Shown piece by piece: positions 53,711-62,918 of a stretch of DNA of 64,000 bases. A model generated the notes under the pieces. The model ran no database searches. It was not told where the DNA came from and saw only the letters and a program-made list of their open reading frames with translations. The position numbers and the translations under genes were made by a program. This DNA comes from JAUIET01 sp964352475. GTDB lineage: Bacteria > Pseudomonadota > Gammaproteobacteria > Pseudomonadales > JAUIET01. Within the stretch, counting starts at the first letter, position 1, and each line of letters opens with the position of its first letter. The DNA lies in assembly GCA_964352475.1 (NCBI GenBank), contig CAYGSL010000001.1:155513-219512 (forward strand). Reading direction: 5' to 3'.

Positions 53711-54901
53711 TTAATCCTCAATGGCAGCGTAAACAATTCGTTCAAGCTGTCTTCGAAAATTATAAGAACTTGAAGGGATAAGCTGCGTCATGAATATGAC
53801 CACTAGCTCTTTCGCAGGATCAATCCAGAAAAGGGTACTTGCCATACCACCCCAATAATAGGTTCCTTTTGTGACGGGTGAGCCATTTTGTTCGGGGTTT
53901 TGATTCATGGCAAAGCCCAGACCAAAGCCTACGCCATCAAATCCGGTTTCAGTGAACGTTCCAGAGGCTATAGTGGCAAGATCCAATTTTCCCGGTAGAT
54001 GATTGCTGGTCATTTGCTTTATGGTGCTTGGCTTCAGAAGTTGCTCCCCTTCCAGAGAACCGCCATTCAACAGCATTTGGCAGAAGCGATTGTAATCTTG
54101 CAGGGTAGACAATAATCCTCCGCCGCCGGACGCTCTGCGACTCACGCTATAACTACTACTCAACGGATCGTCTTGTAGCGTGGCCATACCACTTGGCCGC
54201 TTTTCATAACAGGCTGCAAATCGATGTTGCTTGGCGCTTGGCAGCGTAAAACTCGTATCAATCATTCCCAACGGGCTTAAGATTCTCTGCTGAAAAAAGT
54301 CTACCAGAGATTGCCCCGAGAGCACTTCTATCAAATGTCCAAGCACGTCTGTGGCGATGGAGTACTGCCAACCGTCACCAGGCGAGTAATTAAGCGGCAG
54401 GTTCGCCAGCTTATCGATCATGGGTTTCATCGCTTCGCCTGGACGACTCGATAAGATTCTCATGCCTTGATAAGCACGATCCACACTGGTTTCGGTGTCC
54501 AGCCCATACGCAAAGCCCGCCGTGTGCATCAGCAAATCACGAATGCTCATCGGACGCTTAGTTTCTACTGTTTCAAAATTGGGATATTCCCCAGATTGGT
54601 AGACTCGCAATGACGCAAATTCAGGGATGTAATCATGAACCGGATCATCGATGGAACATCGCCCCGCCTCCACCAACATCATGATGGCCACAGAGGTAAT
54701 AGGTTTGGTCATGGAGTAAATGCGAAACAGAGTATCCGCTCGCATGACTGTGCCACGCTCGCGGTCAGCAAGCCCCTGTTGGTCCAGGTAACAGATTTCA
54801 CCGTGCCTGGCGACCAGCACTGATGTTCCTGCTACCTTTCCAGCGGCGACATAGTTTGTATAAAGGTGCTCGCCAATTTGCGCCAGTTTATCGGTATTCA
54901 T
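53711..54901 (-). CDS. serine hydrolase of the beta-lactamase class C / esterase EstB type
   Basis: 396 residues. The nucleophile motif SxxK is in FRIYSMTKPITSVAI, the YxN-like Tyr is in GWQYSIATDVLGHLI, and the third motif region is near YYWGGMASTLFWIDP. No export signal is visible, which with HTAGFAYGLDTE and SVSRRASGGGGLLSTLQDY favours an esterase or lactonase of family VIII over a true beta-lactamase. Substrate unknown. It is downstream of the orphan fragment at 55.0-55.2 kb on the same strand. Confidence 0.88.
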   Translation of the reverse strand: MNTDKLAQIGEHLYTNYVAAGKVAGTSVLVARHGEICYLDQQGLADRERGTVMRADTLFRIYSMTKPITSVAIMMLVEAGRCSIDDPVHDYIPEFASLRVYQSGEYPNFETVETKRPMSIRDLLMHTAGFAYGLDTETSVDRAYQGMRILSSRPGEAMKPMIDKLANLPLNYSPGDGWQYSIATDVLGHLIEVLSGQSLVDFFQQRILSPLGMIDTSFTLPSAKQHRFAACYEKRPSGMATLQDDPLSSSYSVSRRASGGGGLLSTLQDYNRFCQMLLNGGSLEGEQLLKPSTIKQMTSNHLPGKLDLATIASGTFTETGFDGVGFGLGFAMNQNPEQNGSPVTKGTYYWGGMASTLFWIDPAKELVVIFMTQLIPSSSYNFRRQLERIVYAAIED

Positions 54902-55000
54902 GTATGCCCTTTTAGCAAATGGCGTAGCCTAAGTTCTGTTTTCAATTTAACAACCCGAAAAAGTAGCGATTGCTGCTATTTGCGGAAAGCTTGCTTCTCC

Positions 55001-55213
55001 TTAATCGATTTTGACGTCGGCTATGTACTCCGTGTCAGGTCGCAATTCACCAAACAAGGTAACCGACTTCCCTGGAAAATTTATCAGGGTTACATCAGTG
55101 GCTTTTTTGGTCTTGGTCGATTGAAAGACAAAGAGCTGGAGTTCAATTGATATTGATTTGACTCGGCTATTCGGGAATTTCTTCCGCGCGCACCCACTCG
55201 ACCGTGCGGCTCA
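55001..55213 (-). pseudogene. orphan C-terminal fragment with a fibronectin-III-like end
   Basis: An open frame on the minus strand ends at TAA 55003-55001 and reads SIELQLFVFQSTKTKKATDV, then TLINFPGKSVTLFGELRP, then DTEYIADVKID. The ELRPDTEYIADV ending looks like the last strands of a beta-sandwich (fibronectin-III-like) domain. There is no ATG, GTG or TTG before it, and it runs into the 3' end of the DUF2147 gene in another frame. It may be the tail of a lost gene. Confidence is low because it rests on protein-likeness alone. Confidence 0.35.
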
Positions 55214-55541
55214 TAAACCCGACCTTCACTTTGATCAGCATGCGATCGGCCTCCGGTAGAGAGACCGTCGCCTTCTTGTATTCCCCCAGCCTATCCACAA
55301 AGATCAGGCCATTCCATACACCTTCTTTCGCTGAGTTTGCTTGCAGATCCTTCAGTATCATGCGGCCCGCTCGATCAGGAAATTTATCGTTGCGAGCTAC
55401 AACCCCGCTGCCCTCCTCCAGCTGGATTTCGATCCAGGCTGAACTTTTGGAGTGTTTCCAAAACCCCGAAATGTCAGCGCTGAAAGCCAGTGGTGTAAAC
55501 AGCAAGACCCAAAGCGTTAAAACACGGAGAATGATCATCAT
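55167..55541 (-). CDS. DUF2147 exported protein
   Basis: About 124 residues from the ATG ending at 55541, supported by AAGGA at six bases. A signal peptide (MMIILRVLTLWVLLFTPLAFSA) precedes DISGFWKHSKSSAWIEIQLEEGSG and GVWNGLIFVDRLGEYKKATVSL, the DUF2147 pattern, a small beta-rich periplasmic domain. It follows the sulfatase by 37 bases on the same strand, so it is probably the last gene of the DJ-1/DUF4345/sulfatase operon. Function unknown. Confidence 0.78.
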   Translation of the reverse strand: MMIILRVLTLWVLLFTPLAFSADISGFWKHSKSSAWIEIQLEEGSGVVARNDKFPDRAGRMILKDLQANSAKEGVWNGLIFVDRLGEYKKATVSLPEADRMLIKVKVGFMSRTVEWVRAEEIPE

Positions 55542-55578
55542 TGAGTGTCCTTCAATTGGTGAGTTGACTGTAGCCTCA

Positions 55579-57399
55579 TCAGACATGTCTTTGGATTTTC
55601 ATCCTATATGCAACATAAAATGGCAGCAGTACCAGCAGTGTTAGAAACAAGACCAGAATATCATCGCGATTTTTCAGCAAGATGTTGGAGAGCAATTGCT
55701 TTATCTGGGTATAACCGGGCGGCACTGGCACCACCTTATTTTCCACGCGATATTGCTCATAAAGAGACAGCATGCGTTGAAAGCGCAGTGATTCTGAGGC
55801 AGCTATATCTTGCGTTTCACCAGGGTCAGTCACAATATTAAACAGCCGCCATTGACCATCACCAACGGGTGGTTGGTTTGCCACCAACTTGTAGTCACCC
55901 TGGAACAACACGCCATGGTCGGTCAGTTCGTAACCCACCGCATCATCAGGCCCGTAAATGCGTTCAACTGACTCCGAAAGCAAAGGCGTTAGATCACGTC
56001 CGGTTATTCGCTGCACAGGACGCCCCGCGTATCGCTCACCGGGTGCGGCCACTCCGGCCAGTGAAAGAATAGTGGGCGTCATGTCCGTAGCCCAGGCAAA
56101 AGCTTGAGTTAGCAAAGGCTGGTTTATGGCACGTTCGCCAGAGATGATCAGAGGTACGCGCATTCCGCCCTCGCCTGCATAGAATTTGTAGTAAGCCAAA
56201 GGGCTGACCGACGCACTGGCGAAGCTGGGGCCTATTGAGCTAAAACTGCCCTTCAAGCCCAGGTTGTCGTAGTCCAGGTTATACCCTAAATTCTGCGGCC
56301 CCACTCTCATAGGAAAACCCTGCGGGTCATCTGCACCACTGGCTTCACTGCCATTGTCTGAGGTAAAAATGAAAATTGTGTTTTTGTATTGCCCATGCTG
56401 TTTGAGAAAGTCGATCAATCGGCCGATGTGAAAGTCCATGGCTTCGATCATGCCAGCGTACACCGCCATGCGCTTGGCTTGATAACGCTTGGCCTCTTCA
56501 CTGAGAGCATCCCAATCACCAGTCGTTTCCATCCGCACCATAGGCGTATCAGGCGGAACGATACCCAGGGCAGCAGCGTGTTCTAAACGCTGCTGGCGCA
56601 GAGCGTGCCAGCCTGAATCGTAAGAATCCATGTAGCGGTCAATGTATTCCTGAGGCGCCTGCACGGGAGTGTGCACGGCCATAAACGGCAGATAGGCAAA
56701 GAACGGTTTGTTGTTCTGAAGGTTACTGTCGATGAATTCAATCATCTTATCGATTAAAAAGCGCGAGGAATAAAAGTCTTCCGGTAAGGTAAAGCGCTCG
56801 CCATCGGCAAACCAGTTGGCCTGGTCATACAGTGGAATATAAGGGCGCTGTTCCCAGTTGTCAGCGCCGGAATCCATCATTGCCATAGTGCGTTGAAAAC
56901 CACGCCGGCTGGGCCGCTTATGAGGCTCCATTCCCAGATGCCATTTACCCGCCATGTAGGTGTGGTAACCAGCGTCTTCTAACAAGGTTGCTACGGTTAC
57001 TACATCATCACCTAACACGCCCTGATAATTCGCGTGCGCACGCTGCTCAGGCGCCAGCATCTCGGGAATATTGGGCACCCCCGCAAGATGGCTGTCTACC
57101 CCGGTCAGCAGCATCGCCCTGGCCGGCGCGCAATTAGCTGCGGTGTGGTAGTTAGTAAAGCGCACACCTTGCTCAGCCAGAGCGCTCAAGCTGGGCGTAT
57201 TTACCTCACTGCCGTAAGGCGCTATATCGGTATATCCAAGGTCGTCGGCTAGAATGAAAACGATATTGGGTGGGCCTACACTTGGTGTCGTTTGTTCATC
57301 ATCTTGCATGCCAACCGCGCTGACACTAATACTCACCAAACAAACCGCAGCGAAATAAACGAGGCAGCGCACCGAAAACGCTTTTACAGTAGCGCTCAC
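55579..57399 (-). CDS. type I sulfatase (arylsulfatase family) with C-terminal membrane helix
   Basis: About 606 residues from GTG ending at 57399; the exact start is uncertain because no clear ribosome binding site is seen (a TTG at 57408 would overlap the upstream stop). A signal peptide is followed by NIVFILADDLGYTDIAPYG (metal-binding Asp pair), then the formylglycine motif NCAPARAMLLTG (C-x-P-x-R), then GKWHLGMEPHKR and FIFTSDNGSEA. A membrane helix near the end (LVLFLTLLVLLPFYVAYRM) would tether it in the periplasm. It hydrolyses a sulfate ester after Cys-to-formylglycine maturation, but no sulfatase-maturing enzyme gene is in the window. Confidence 0.92.
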   Translation of the reverse strand: MSATVKAFSVRCLVYFAAVCLVSISVSAVGMQDDEQTTPSVGPPNIVFILADDLGYTDIAPYGSEVNTPSLSALAEQGVRFTNYHTAANCAPARAMLLTGVDSHLAGVPNIPEMLAPEQRAHANYQGVLGDDVVTVATLLEDAGYHTYMAGKWHLGMEPHKRPSRRGFQRTMAMMDSGADNWEQRPYIPLYDQANWFADGERFTLPEDFYSSRFLIDKMIEFIDSNLQNNKPFFAYLPFMAVHTPVQAPQEYIDRYMDSYDSGWHALRQQRLEHAAALGIVPPDTPMVRMETTGDWDALSEEAKRYQAKRMAVYAGMIEAMDFHIGRLIDFLKQHGQYKNTIFIFTSDNGSEASGADDPQGFPMRVGPQNLGYNLDYDNLGLKGSFSSIGPSFASASVSPLAYYKFYAGEGGMRVPLIISGERAINQPLLTQAFAWATDMTPTILSLAGVAAPGERYAGRPVQRITGRDLTPLLSESVERIYGPDDAVGYELTDHGVLFQGDYKLVANQPPVGDGQWRLFNIVTDPGETQDIAASESLRFQRMLSLYEQYRVENKVVPVPPGYTQIKQLLSNILLKNRDDILVLFLTLLVLLPFYVAYRMKIQRHV

Positions 57400-57404
57400 C
57401 TTGA

Positions 57405-57788
57405 TCAACTGGAGGAAGGTAAACGGCGCGAGGCCAATAGAAGAATGATCGCCACCACCAACTCCACTATTATCGCACTCGCCACAAGTGTGGCGTCGTG
57501 AAACAACCAGGCAATGATGCGAGCCAGCGCCGTGATGGCCAGCAACATCATGGGTGGGTAGTACCAATTGCGCCGCTCAGTGACTAAAGCAATCAGCATG
57601 CAGCTGCCCAGCGTCAGGAAGTAGCCGGTCATGTCGCCAATCTGCGCGCTAAGGCCAGCACCTTCAGCCAGCGTGAGACCGAAATCAGGTGCTATGCCCG
57701 CTGGCGCGACCAACCAGCGAATACCCGTCACTACAAACAGAATTGCTGGTAGCAGCACCAGAAGTTTTAGAACTCTATTCAAAATCAC
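57405..57788 (-). CDS. small four-helix membrane protein, DUF4345-like
   Basis: 127 residues with four hydrophobic helices. The segment VTGIRWLVAPAGIAPDFGL and the spacing of the helices resemble DUF4345 proteins. The start is GTG, overlapping the stop of the DJ-1 gene by one base (TAGTG), and it ends just before the sulfatase start. Function unknown; family call moderate. Confidence 0.65.
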   Translation of the reverse strand: MILNRVLKLLVLLPAILFVVTGIRWLVAPAGIAPDFGLTLAEGAGLSAQIGDMTGYFLTLGSCMLIALVTERRNWYYPPMMLLAITALARIIAWLFHDATLVASAIIVELVVAIILLLASRRLPSSS

Positions 57789-58639
57789 TACCCTCTATTG
57801 GCAATCACCAGCATCATCTTATGCGCCGTTTCCAATCCGGAGTTCTGATTTTGCCCGGTAACAAAGCGCTGCTCGTCGTCAACGGTAACATGGGTGGCTA
57901 GCATATCCCTGAAGGCGGTCTGGCTTTCAAATATCACACCCGCTTTACGCAGTTCTGTCTCCGGGTGCTTTGGCGTTACTTCAATGCCGAGTTCCTTGAT
58001 TTGTTTGTCCGTCACTCCGGTCATACGGCGCCCGGCAATCAGCAGACTGCCGTCGTTGGCACGAGCGTTCACCAGGCCCAGTACACCATGGCAAACACCA
58101 CCGATGACCGCAGCCTTGTTGCCGTAGTAAGATTCGCTCACTTTCCCAGCCAATACAGGGGACTGCGCCAGGTCGTAGGCCGCGCCCCAGCCACCTGATA
58201 TGAATACAATGTCATACTGGTCAACATCCACTGCCGAAATGGGAATGGAATTCTCGACTTTGGCCTGGGCTATCGCGTCATTAAGGTAACGCTCGTCTTC
58301 CGGTGACTTAATCATGAACCGCAACGTTTGGGGGTCAATAGGAATTTCACCGCCCTTGATACTGGCCACGTCCACCGCCATACCACCGTCGAGGAACGTA
58401 TAGTACGGGTGGGTCAACTCAGAGGCCATCACCCCGGTGGCCGGGCCCTCGGTTTCCCCAGGTGCGCTTAGTACACCATTGCTGGTAGTGATGATCAGGG
58501 CGCGTTTTCCAGGTAGTGATGCAGTAGGCCCGCTGTATTCGGGGTGCAGGCCAGCCTTGTGCAAGATCGTCGGTAAGGCCAACAAAAACACACCAACCAC
58601 TGCGATTATGCAGATTGAAGAAATGAGCAGCTTATTCAT
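57788..58639 (-). CDS. DJ-1/PfpI-type class I glutamine amidotransferase-like protein
   Basis: 283 residues. One N-terminal helix (LLISSICIIAVVGVFLLALP) anchors or exports it. The domain has FISGGWGAAYDLAQSP and the nucleophile elbow GGVCHGVLGL, with the Cys in the DJ-1/Hsp31/PfpI position, and the Glu of GETEGPATGV upstream. Some relatives are glyoxalase III-type enzymes, but the N-terminal helix makes an envelope role likely. It heads the operon with the DUF4345-like protein and the sulfatase. Confidence 0.85.
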   Translation of the reverse strand: MNKLLISSICIIAVVGVFLLALPTILHKAGLHPEYSGPTASLPGKRALIITTSNGVLSAPGETEGPATGVMASELTHPYYTFLDGGMAVDVASIKGGEIPIDPQTLRFMIKSPEDERYLNDAIAQAKVENSIPISAVDVDQYDIVFISGGWGAAYDLAQSPVLAGKVSESYYGNKAAVIGGVCHGVLGLVNARANDGSLLIAGRRMTGVTDKQIKELGIEVTPKHPETELRKAGVIFESQTAFRDMLATHVTVDDEQRFVTGQNQNSGLETAHKMMLVIANRG

Positions 58640-58714
58640 AGGCTTTGCTATCTCGCATATATTGACATAATATATGCCATTATATAGCAGATCCGGATTT
58701 CAGATCAAACACTC

Positions 58715-61072
58715 CTAAAACCGATACGTCAAATCCAAGGCAACAGTCCTGGGCTCCTGCCGATTCTTAAAATGCGACCCGGTAAAGAAGCCAACACCTG
58801 CGCCATTACCAAACGTAATCTCATCAGTCAGGTTCTTACCTATCAACGCAACCGCCCAGGTTTGCTCCATGCTGGCCAAGCCCAGGCGTGCGTTCACCTT
58901 GTAGTATGAACCTTGGAAATTCGGATTGAGCCGCTCGTTTACTTCATCCTCATACTGCACATCAACGCTTGCGCGAAACAACATTGTGTCGGCTACCGGC
59001 AGAATTAGATTGCTGATGAACGTTCCCGAAATTTCCGGCGCTCGACCCGCTACCTCACCAGCAAGATTCGTTAGACCCGCGCCAGGATTTGCCGGAGTAA
59101 AGCCAATACAGCCTGCCGCAACCGGATCATCCGAAAGTAACTGCGCTGATGTACAAGGCGCGCCTGGAAAATCATCGTACACCGAATCCAGATAGGCCAG
59201 CGACACGCTGAAATTCAAGAAAGGAGCTGCCACCCAGCGCATCTCGGCCTCTACCCCTTTAGACGTAGACTCCGCCGCATTACCCACAATAAAGCCGCTA
59301 TCAACGAACGAGCTTACTTGAAGGTCTTTTAATTCAGTGTGGAACGCAGCAATGTTCAGCTCGGCGGCACCGTCAAGAAATGTCATCTTCGCACCCAGTT
59401 CGATACTATTGACCTCTTCGTCGTCATACTCGAACTCTTCGGGCACTTCACCGGGCATTAGTGGCGCCGACACTGAAAATGCCGCGTTAAAGCCGCCGGT
59501 TTTGTATCCCCTGGCGATGCGCAGGTACACCAAGCCATTGTCACTGTAGTCCCATGCCAAATTCGCCGAATAAGACAAGTTGCTGCTGCTTCGATCGTCG
59601 GCCACATCGAATTCAGCTCGTTGCAGCAGATTGGTCGCAACAAGGCGGGTAAAGAAATCCGTCAAAGGTTGGGTTGATTGAAAATCGGTCAACGTCAAAC
59701 CTAGTGCCGCATCTTTTTCATCATCTGAATATCGCAGGCCTGCCGTTATGCTCCAATCGTCCGCGAAGTTCCAGCTAACTTGGCCGAATACCGCAGTGGT
59801 TTCTGATTCCTGCTCATACGGTACAGAGATGCCCAGCGCGATAGCAGGTACCGGTGAGCCCGGTATGTTCTGCGCTGAAAGTGAGGCGAGATTAAAATCA
59901 GTAAAAGTGAGTGCTGAAAGATCCTGGCTTTCGAAGTACGCGCCTACGATGTAGTCGATGGTTTCGCCGCCCGGCGACGACAAGCGTATTTCCTGGCTAA
60001 ACTGCTCAAACTCTTCATCCGGGCTCTGCTCCAGAAACAAAATGTTGCTGAAGTCGCCATCGACGATTGTTAGGGTTTCGTATTCGCTGTAACTGGTCAG
60101 CGATGTGAGGGTTAAGTTACCTAACTCCCAGTCAATTTGAACGGTTGCGTTCAGTGACTCAAGGTCGGCGCCTTCCGGGCGAAAACTGTTCGACGTGGTT
60201 TTGTCGTCAAATCGCGCGTCTTCCAATGGCGTAAGCGCATCTCGGTGTTGAATGATGCCGCGGAAATTACCATCGATATTGGTTAGCTGGCCATTGGCAC
60301 CGGTGCGCTCCACTTCCGAGTACTCCAGCTTGCCATACACTTGCAGATTGTCACTGGCGTCGAACAACAGGCTGCCGCGCAAGCCCATGCTTTCTACTTC
60401 GGGCTCTTCGCTGTTGCGTGCCAGGTTGTCCATGTAGCCGCCAGCGTCGCGAAACTTCGCCGCTAACCTTCCGCTCAAGCGATCAGTGAGTGGCCCCGAG
60501 ACCATGCCCACGTATTCCTGAGTGCCGTATTCGAATTCATGATGCACGCGAAGTTCGCCTTCCAGCTCATCGGTTGGTCTGGCTGAGTTGATGATCATGG
60601 CGCCAGCCACAGTGTTTTTGCCAAACAACGCACCTTGCGGCCCTTTCAATACTTCAACCGAAGCCACGTCCAGAAACGGCACAAGGTATTGTTGAGAACG
60701 CCCCGTGTACACACCATCAATGAACATACCCACGGACTGCTCAAAGGCCAGGTTGTTGCCTGAGCCAATGCCGCGAATAAAAATCTGCGCGGGGCTGCCG
60801 CCACCAGGGCTAATAAACAAATTGAAGTTTGGAACATAGGCCGAAAGGTCTTCCATGCCCTGGATGCCAGCCTCTATAATTTTCTCACCACTGATGGCGG
60901 ATACCGCAATCGGTACGTCTTGCAAACTCTCTGCCCTTTTCTGGGCCGTCACTACTATCTCCTCTAGCAGAAGATCCTGAGCTGATGCCTGACCAAGCCA
61001 ACTTGCTACGCCAATACCAGCGGCTGTTTTAACAAAAGTAGCCAGTATTTTTCTGGGGTGCTTCATATTCAA
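58715..61072 (-). CDS. TonB-dependent outer-membrane receptor
   Basis: 785 residues. A signal peptide leads to the TonB-box-like EEIVVTAQKRAESLQDVPIA, the plug domain (IFIRGIGSGNNLAF; VEVLKGPQGALFGKNTVAGA) and a 22-strand barrel ending in LDLTYRF with terminal Phe. The short box-to-plug start and the GKNTVAGA plug segment place it with the large group of receptors used by marine heterotrophs for hydrophobic or aromatic compounds, more than with siderophore receptors. It is transcribed towards the sulfatase operon and divergent from an AraC regulator. Confidence 0.93.
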   Translation of the reverse strand: MNMKHPRKILATFVKTAAGIGVASWLGQASAQDLLLEEIVVTAQKRAESLQDVPIAVSAISGEKIIEAGIQGMEDLSAYVPNFNLFISPGGGSPAQIFIRGIGSGNNLAFEQSVGMFIDGVYTGRSQQYLVPFLDVASVEVLKGPQGALFGKNTVAGAMIINSARPTDELEGELRVHHEFEYGTQEYVGMVSGPLTDRLSGRLAAKFRDAGGYMDNLARNSEEPEVESMGLRGSLLFDASDNLQVYGKLEYSEVERTGANGQLTNIDGNFRGIIQHRDALTPLEDARFDDKTTSNSFRPEGADLESLNATVQIDWELGNLTLTSLTSYSEYETLTIVDGDFSNILFLEQSPDEEFEQFSQEIRLSSPGGETIDYIVGAYFESQDLSALTFTDFNLASLSAQNIPGSPVPAIALGISVPYEQESETTAVFGQVSWNFADDWSITAGLRYSDDEKDAALGLTLTDFQSTQPLTDFFTRLVATNLLQRAEFDVADDRSSSNLSYSANLAWDYSDNGLVYLRIARGYKTGGFNAAFSVSAPLMPGEVPEEFEYDDEEVNSIELGAKMTFLDGAAELNIAAFHTELKDLQVSSFVDSGFIVGNAAESTSKGVEAEMRWVAAPFLNFSVSLAYLDSVYDDFPGAPCTSAQLLSDDPVAAGCIGFTPANPGAGLTNLAGEVAGRAPEISGTFISNLILPVADTMLFRASVDVQYEDEVNERLNPNFQGSYYKVNARLGLASMEQTWAVALIGKNLTDEITFGNGAGVGFFTGSHFKNRQEPRTVALDLTYRF

Positions 61073-61145
61073 TATCCGTACTATTGGTGAATCGCGGAGC
61101 CAAGGCGGCTCAATATAGGTAGCTTAGGGAAACGATTGCTAATAA

Positions 61146-61184
61146 ATTGCACATTTACGCAATTATTTTGTTATATTGCGCAAA
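61146..61184. promoter_or_regulatory. palindromes between the TonB receptor and araC-type genes
   Basis: In the 136-base divergent gap are AATTGC (61146-61151) with GCAATT (61160-61165), a perfect inverted repeat, and TTGCGCAA (61177-61184), a perfect palindrome. All share a TTGC/GCAA half. Repeated half-sites in a divergent AraC gap are plausible binding sites for that regulator. Confidence 0.4.
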
Positions 61185-61208
61185 ACACAGCAAAATATGA
61201 CATAAATT

Positions 61209-62258
61209 ATGTCTAATGTTATCACCAGTAGAGTATTGCAAGGCCTATCCAACTTAATAGAGAGCTACGGCCACAATGCAGACAGCGTTGCGCGGTCTGT
61301 GGGTCTTGATGCAAGCGCGTTGTACGACAGCAATCGTATGGTTGAAGGCAGCGTACTAAACGACATGCTGGAGGAATCCGCACTGGTGTGCGAGGATCGG
61401 TTTCTGTCGCTAAAGCTTGCACAGCTGCACGGTCTGGACTTGATGGGGCCTATCTGGAATGAGCTGCGCAAGGCAGAAACCGTAGCGCAGTTGTTGCAAG
61501 GCATTGTTGATAATATGGAACGGCATGCGCGCGCTTTGTCCGTGTATTTGATTGAGTCGGATGACAACATCGCTTTCTGCCTTGAGGCCCGGCGTTTAAC
61601 ACCGATTAAAGACATAAAGCACAGGCAAATAGAGCAAGGTGTGGAGCATTCGCTGGCCGTGTTTTGCATGGAACTCAGGCGATTATTTGGTAATGCCTGG
61701 CGGCCTAAATACGTGCAGTTTCGATACGCTGCACCGAACGCACAAGCGCCTTTGCGCCAGATGTTTGGTGACAATTTGTATTTCAATCAGGATATAAATG
61801 CCATCAATCTTAGTGTGAGTGACTACCACCAGCCCATTATCGGAACTCGATTAAAACGCCATGAGAATGAAATAGCCGGGCTTGATGTTGGAAAACACGA
61901 CGCAATGCCATTGGTACTTCGGGTTGATCGCGCGATAAGAATGATGATTAATATGGAAGGTTGCTGCGCTCAGCAGATAGCGGATTCGCTTGGCATAAAA
62001 CTCAGAACCTTGCAGCACCGCTTGCAGCAGAGCAATACCAGCTACCAGGAATTGTACGACAACGTGCGCCTGGAATTGGCGCGCAATTACTTGCGCAAGT
62101 CAGACCTTTCCGTTGCAGCCATCGCCGAACGCCTATTTTTTAACGACTGCGCTGCATTGTCTCGTTTTTTCAAAGTACGTACCGGGCGCTCTCCTCGAGT
62201 TTACAGAAAGGAGTATAGCGACAACATCAGACAGGACATTGTTCAGCTTGCCTACTAA
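61209..62258 (+). CDS. AraC-family transcriptional regulator with Arabinose_bd-type N-domain
   Basis: 349 residues. The N-terminal 200 residues match the ligand-binding domain found in OruR/ArgR-like AraC proteins (YGHNADSVARSVGLDASALYD; LAQLHGLDLMGPIWNELR). The C-terminal double helix-turn-helix is CCAQQIADSLGIKLRTLQHRL and LSVAAIAERLFFNDCAALSR, then FFKVRTGRSPRVYRKEY. It probably senses a small molecule related to the TonB receptor cargo and controls the divergent receptor gene (inference from position). Confidence 0.9.
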   Translation: MSNVITSRVLQGLSNLIESYGHNADSVARSVGLDASALYDSNRMVEGSVLNDMLEESALVCEDRFLSLKLAQLHGLDLMGPIWNELRKAETVAQLLQGIVDNMERHARALSVYLIESDDNIAFCLEARRLTPIKDIKHRQIEQGVEHSLAVFCMELRRLFGNAWRPKYVQFRYAAPNAQAPLRQMFGDNLYFNQDINAINLSVSDYHQPIIGTRLKRHENEIAGLDVGKHDAMPLVLRVDRAIRMMINMEGCCAQQIADSLGIKLRTLQHRLQQSNTSYQELYDNVRLELARNYLRKSDLSVAAIAERLFFNDCAALSRFFKVRTGRSPRVYRKEYSDNIRQDIVQLAY

Positions 62259-62359
62259 AGCGGGGTACCAAAGCGACTTACCTGATATACGAACGCGAGC
62301 ATCTGCTCTCCAAGCAGCTTCCGGCAGTGACCCCATAAATAGGGTGAATAGACTCAACA

Positions 62360-62814
62360 ATGAATGTAGAAACCACACTCGCAAATCACACTGATGATCC
62401 GGAACTGTTTGAGGCGCTTAGCCAACGGCCTAACATAGCTTGGCCAACGATCATGTTGCTGGTAGCGGCCTACATCATTTTTGGCGTGACATGTTATGCC
62501 TACGTGCAAGGTGACTTATCGCTGTTTTGGGCCATCGCGATTAACACTATCACCTCTTACATGTCGTTCACTCCCGCCCACGATGCCTCTCACAATGCCG
62601 TGAGCAGCCATTTCGCTGCACCTCAAATCGCGTGGGCATGGAGTGGTTGCTAACCCCGGTATTGCTTTATCAGAATTATCATCTTGTGCACCATCTCTAC
62701 TCTACCGTTCCGTTTTACCGCTACATCAAAGTATGGAACGCGAAGTGGCATTTTCACGAGTCGCAGAACCCCGCTACGATAAATGCGTTTGCACTAGTGC
62801 CAAGAAGAAGCTAG
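62360..62814 (+). pseudogene. fatty acid desaturase-type membrane gene, internally deleted
   Basis: The first piece (62360-62653) has a hydrophobic helix pair and the first His box HDASH in SFTPAHDASHNAVSS. The second (62632-62814, another frame) has GMEWLLTPVLLYQNYHLVHH, with the third His box HLVHH, then LYSTVPFYRYIKVWNAKWHF. The central region with the second His box (HxxHH) is gone, and the pieces overlap out of frame near 62632-62653. It is a remnant of a gene of about 1 kb. Confidence 0.7.
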
Positions 62815-62918
62815 CTGCAGTAAAAAGAAAGCGGGTAGGGGCACATGAAACCTGTAAATAAATAGATTTATACATTAATGGGTATGCTGCCCCAGGATTC
62901 CCCCGGATTCAGTGCCGC

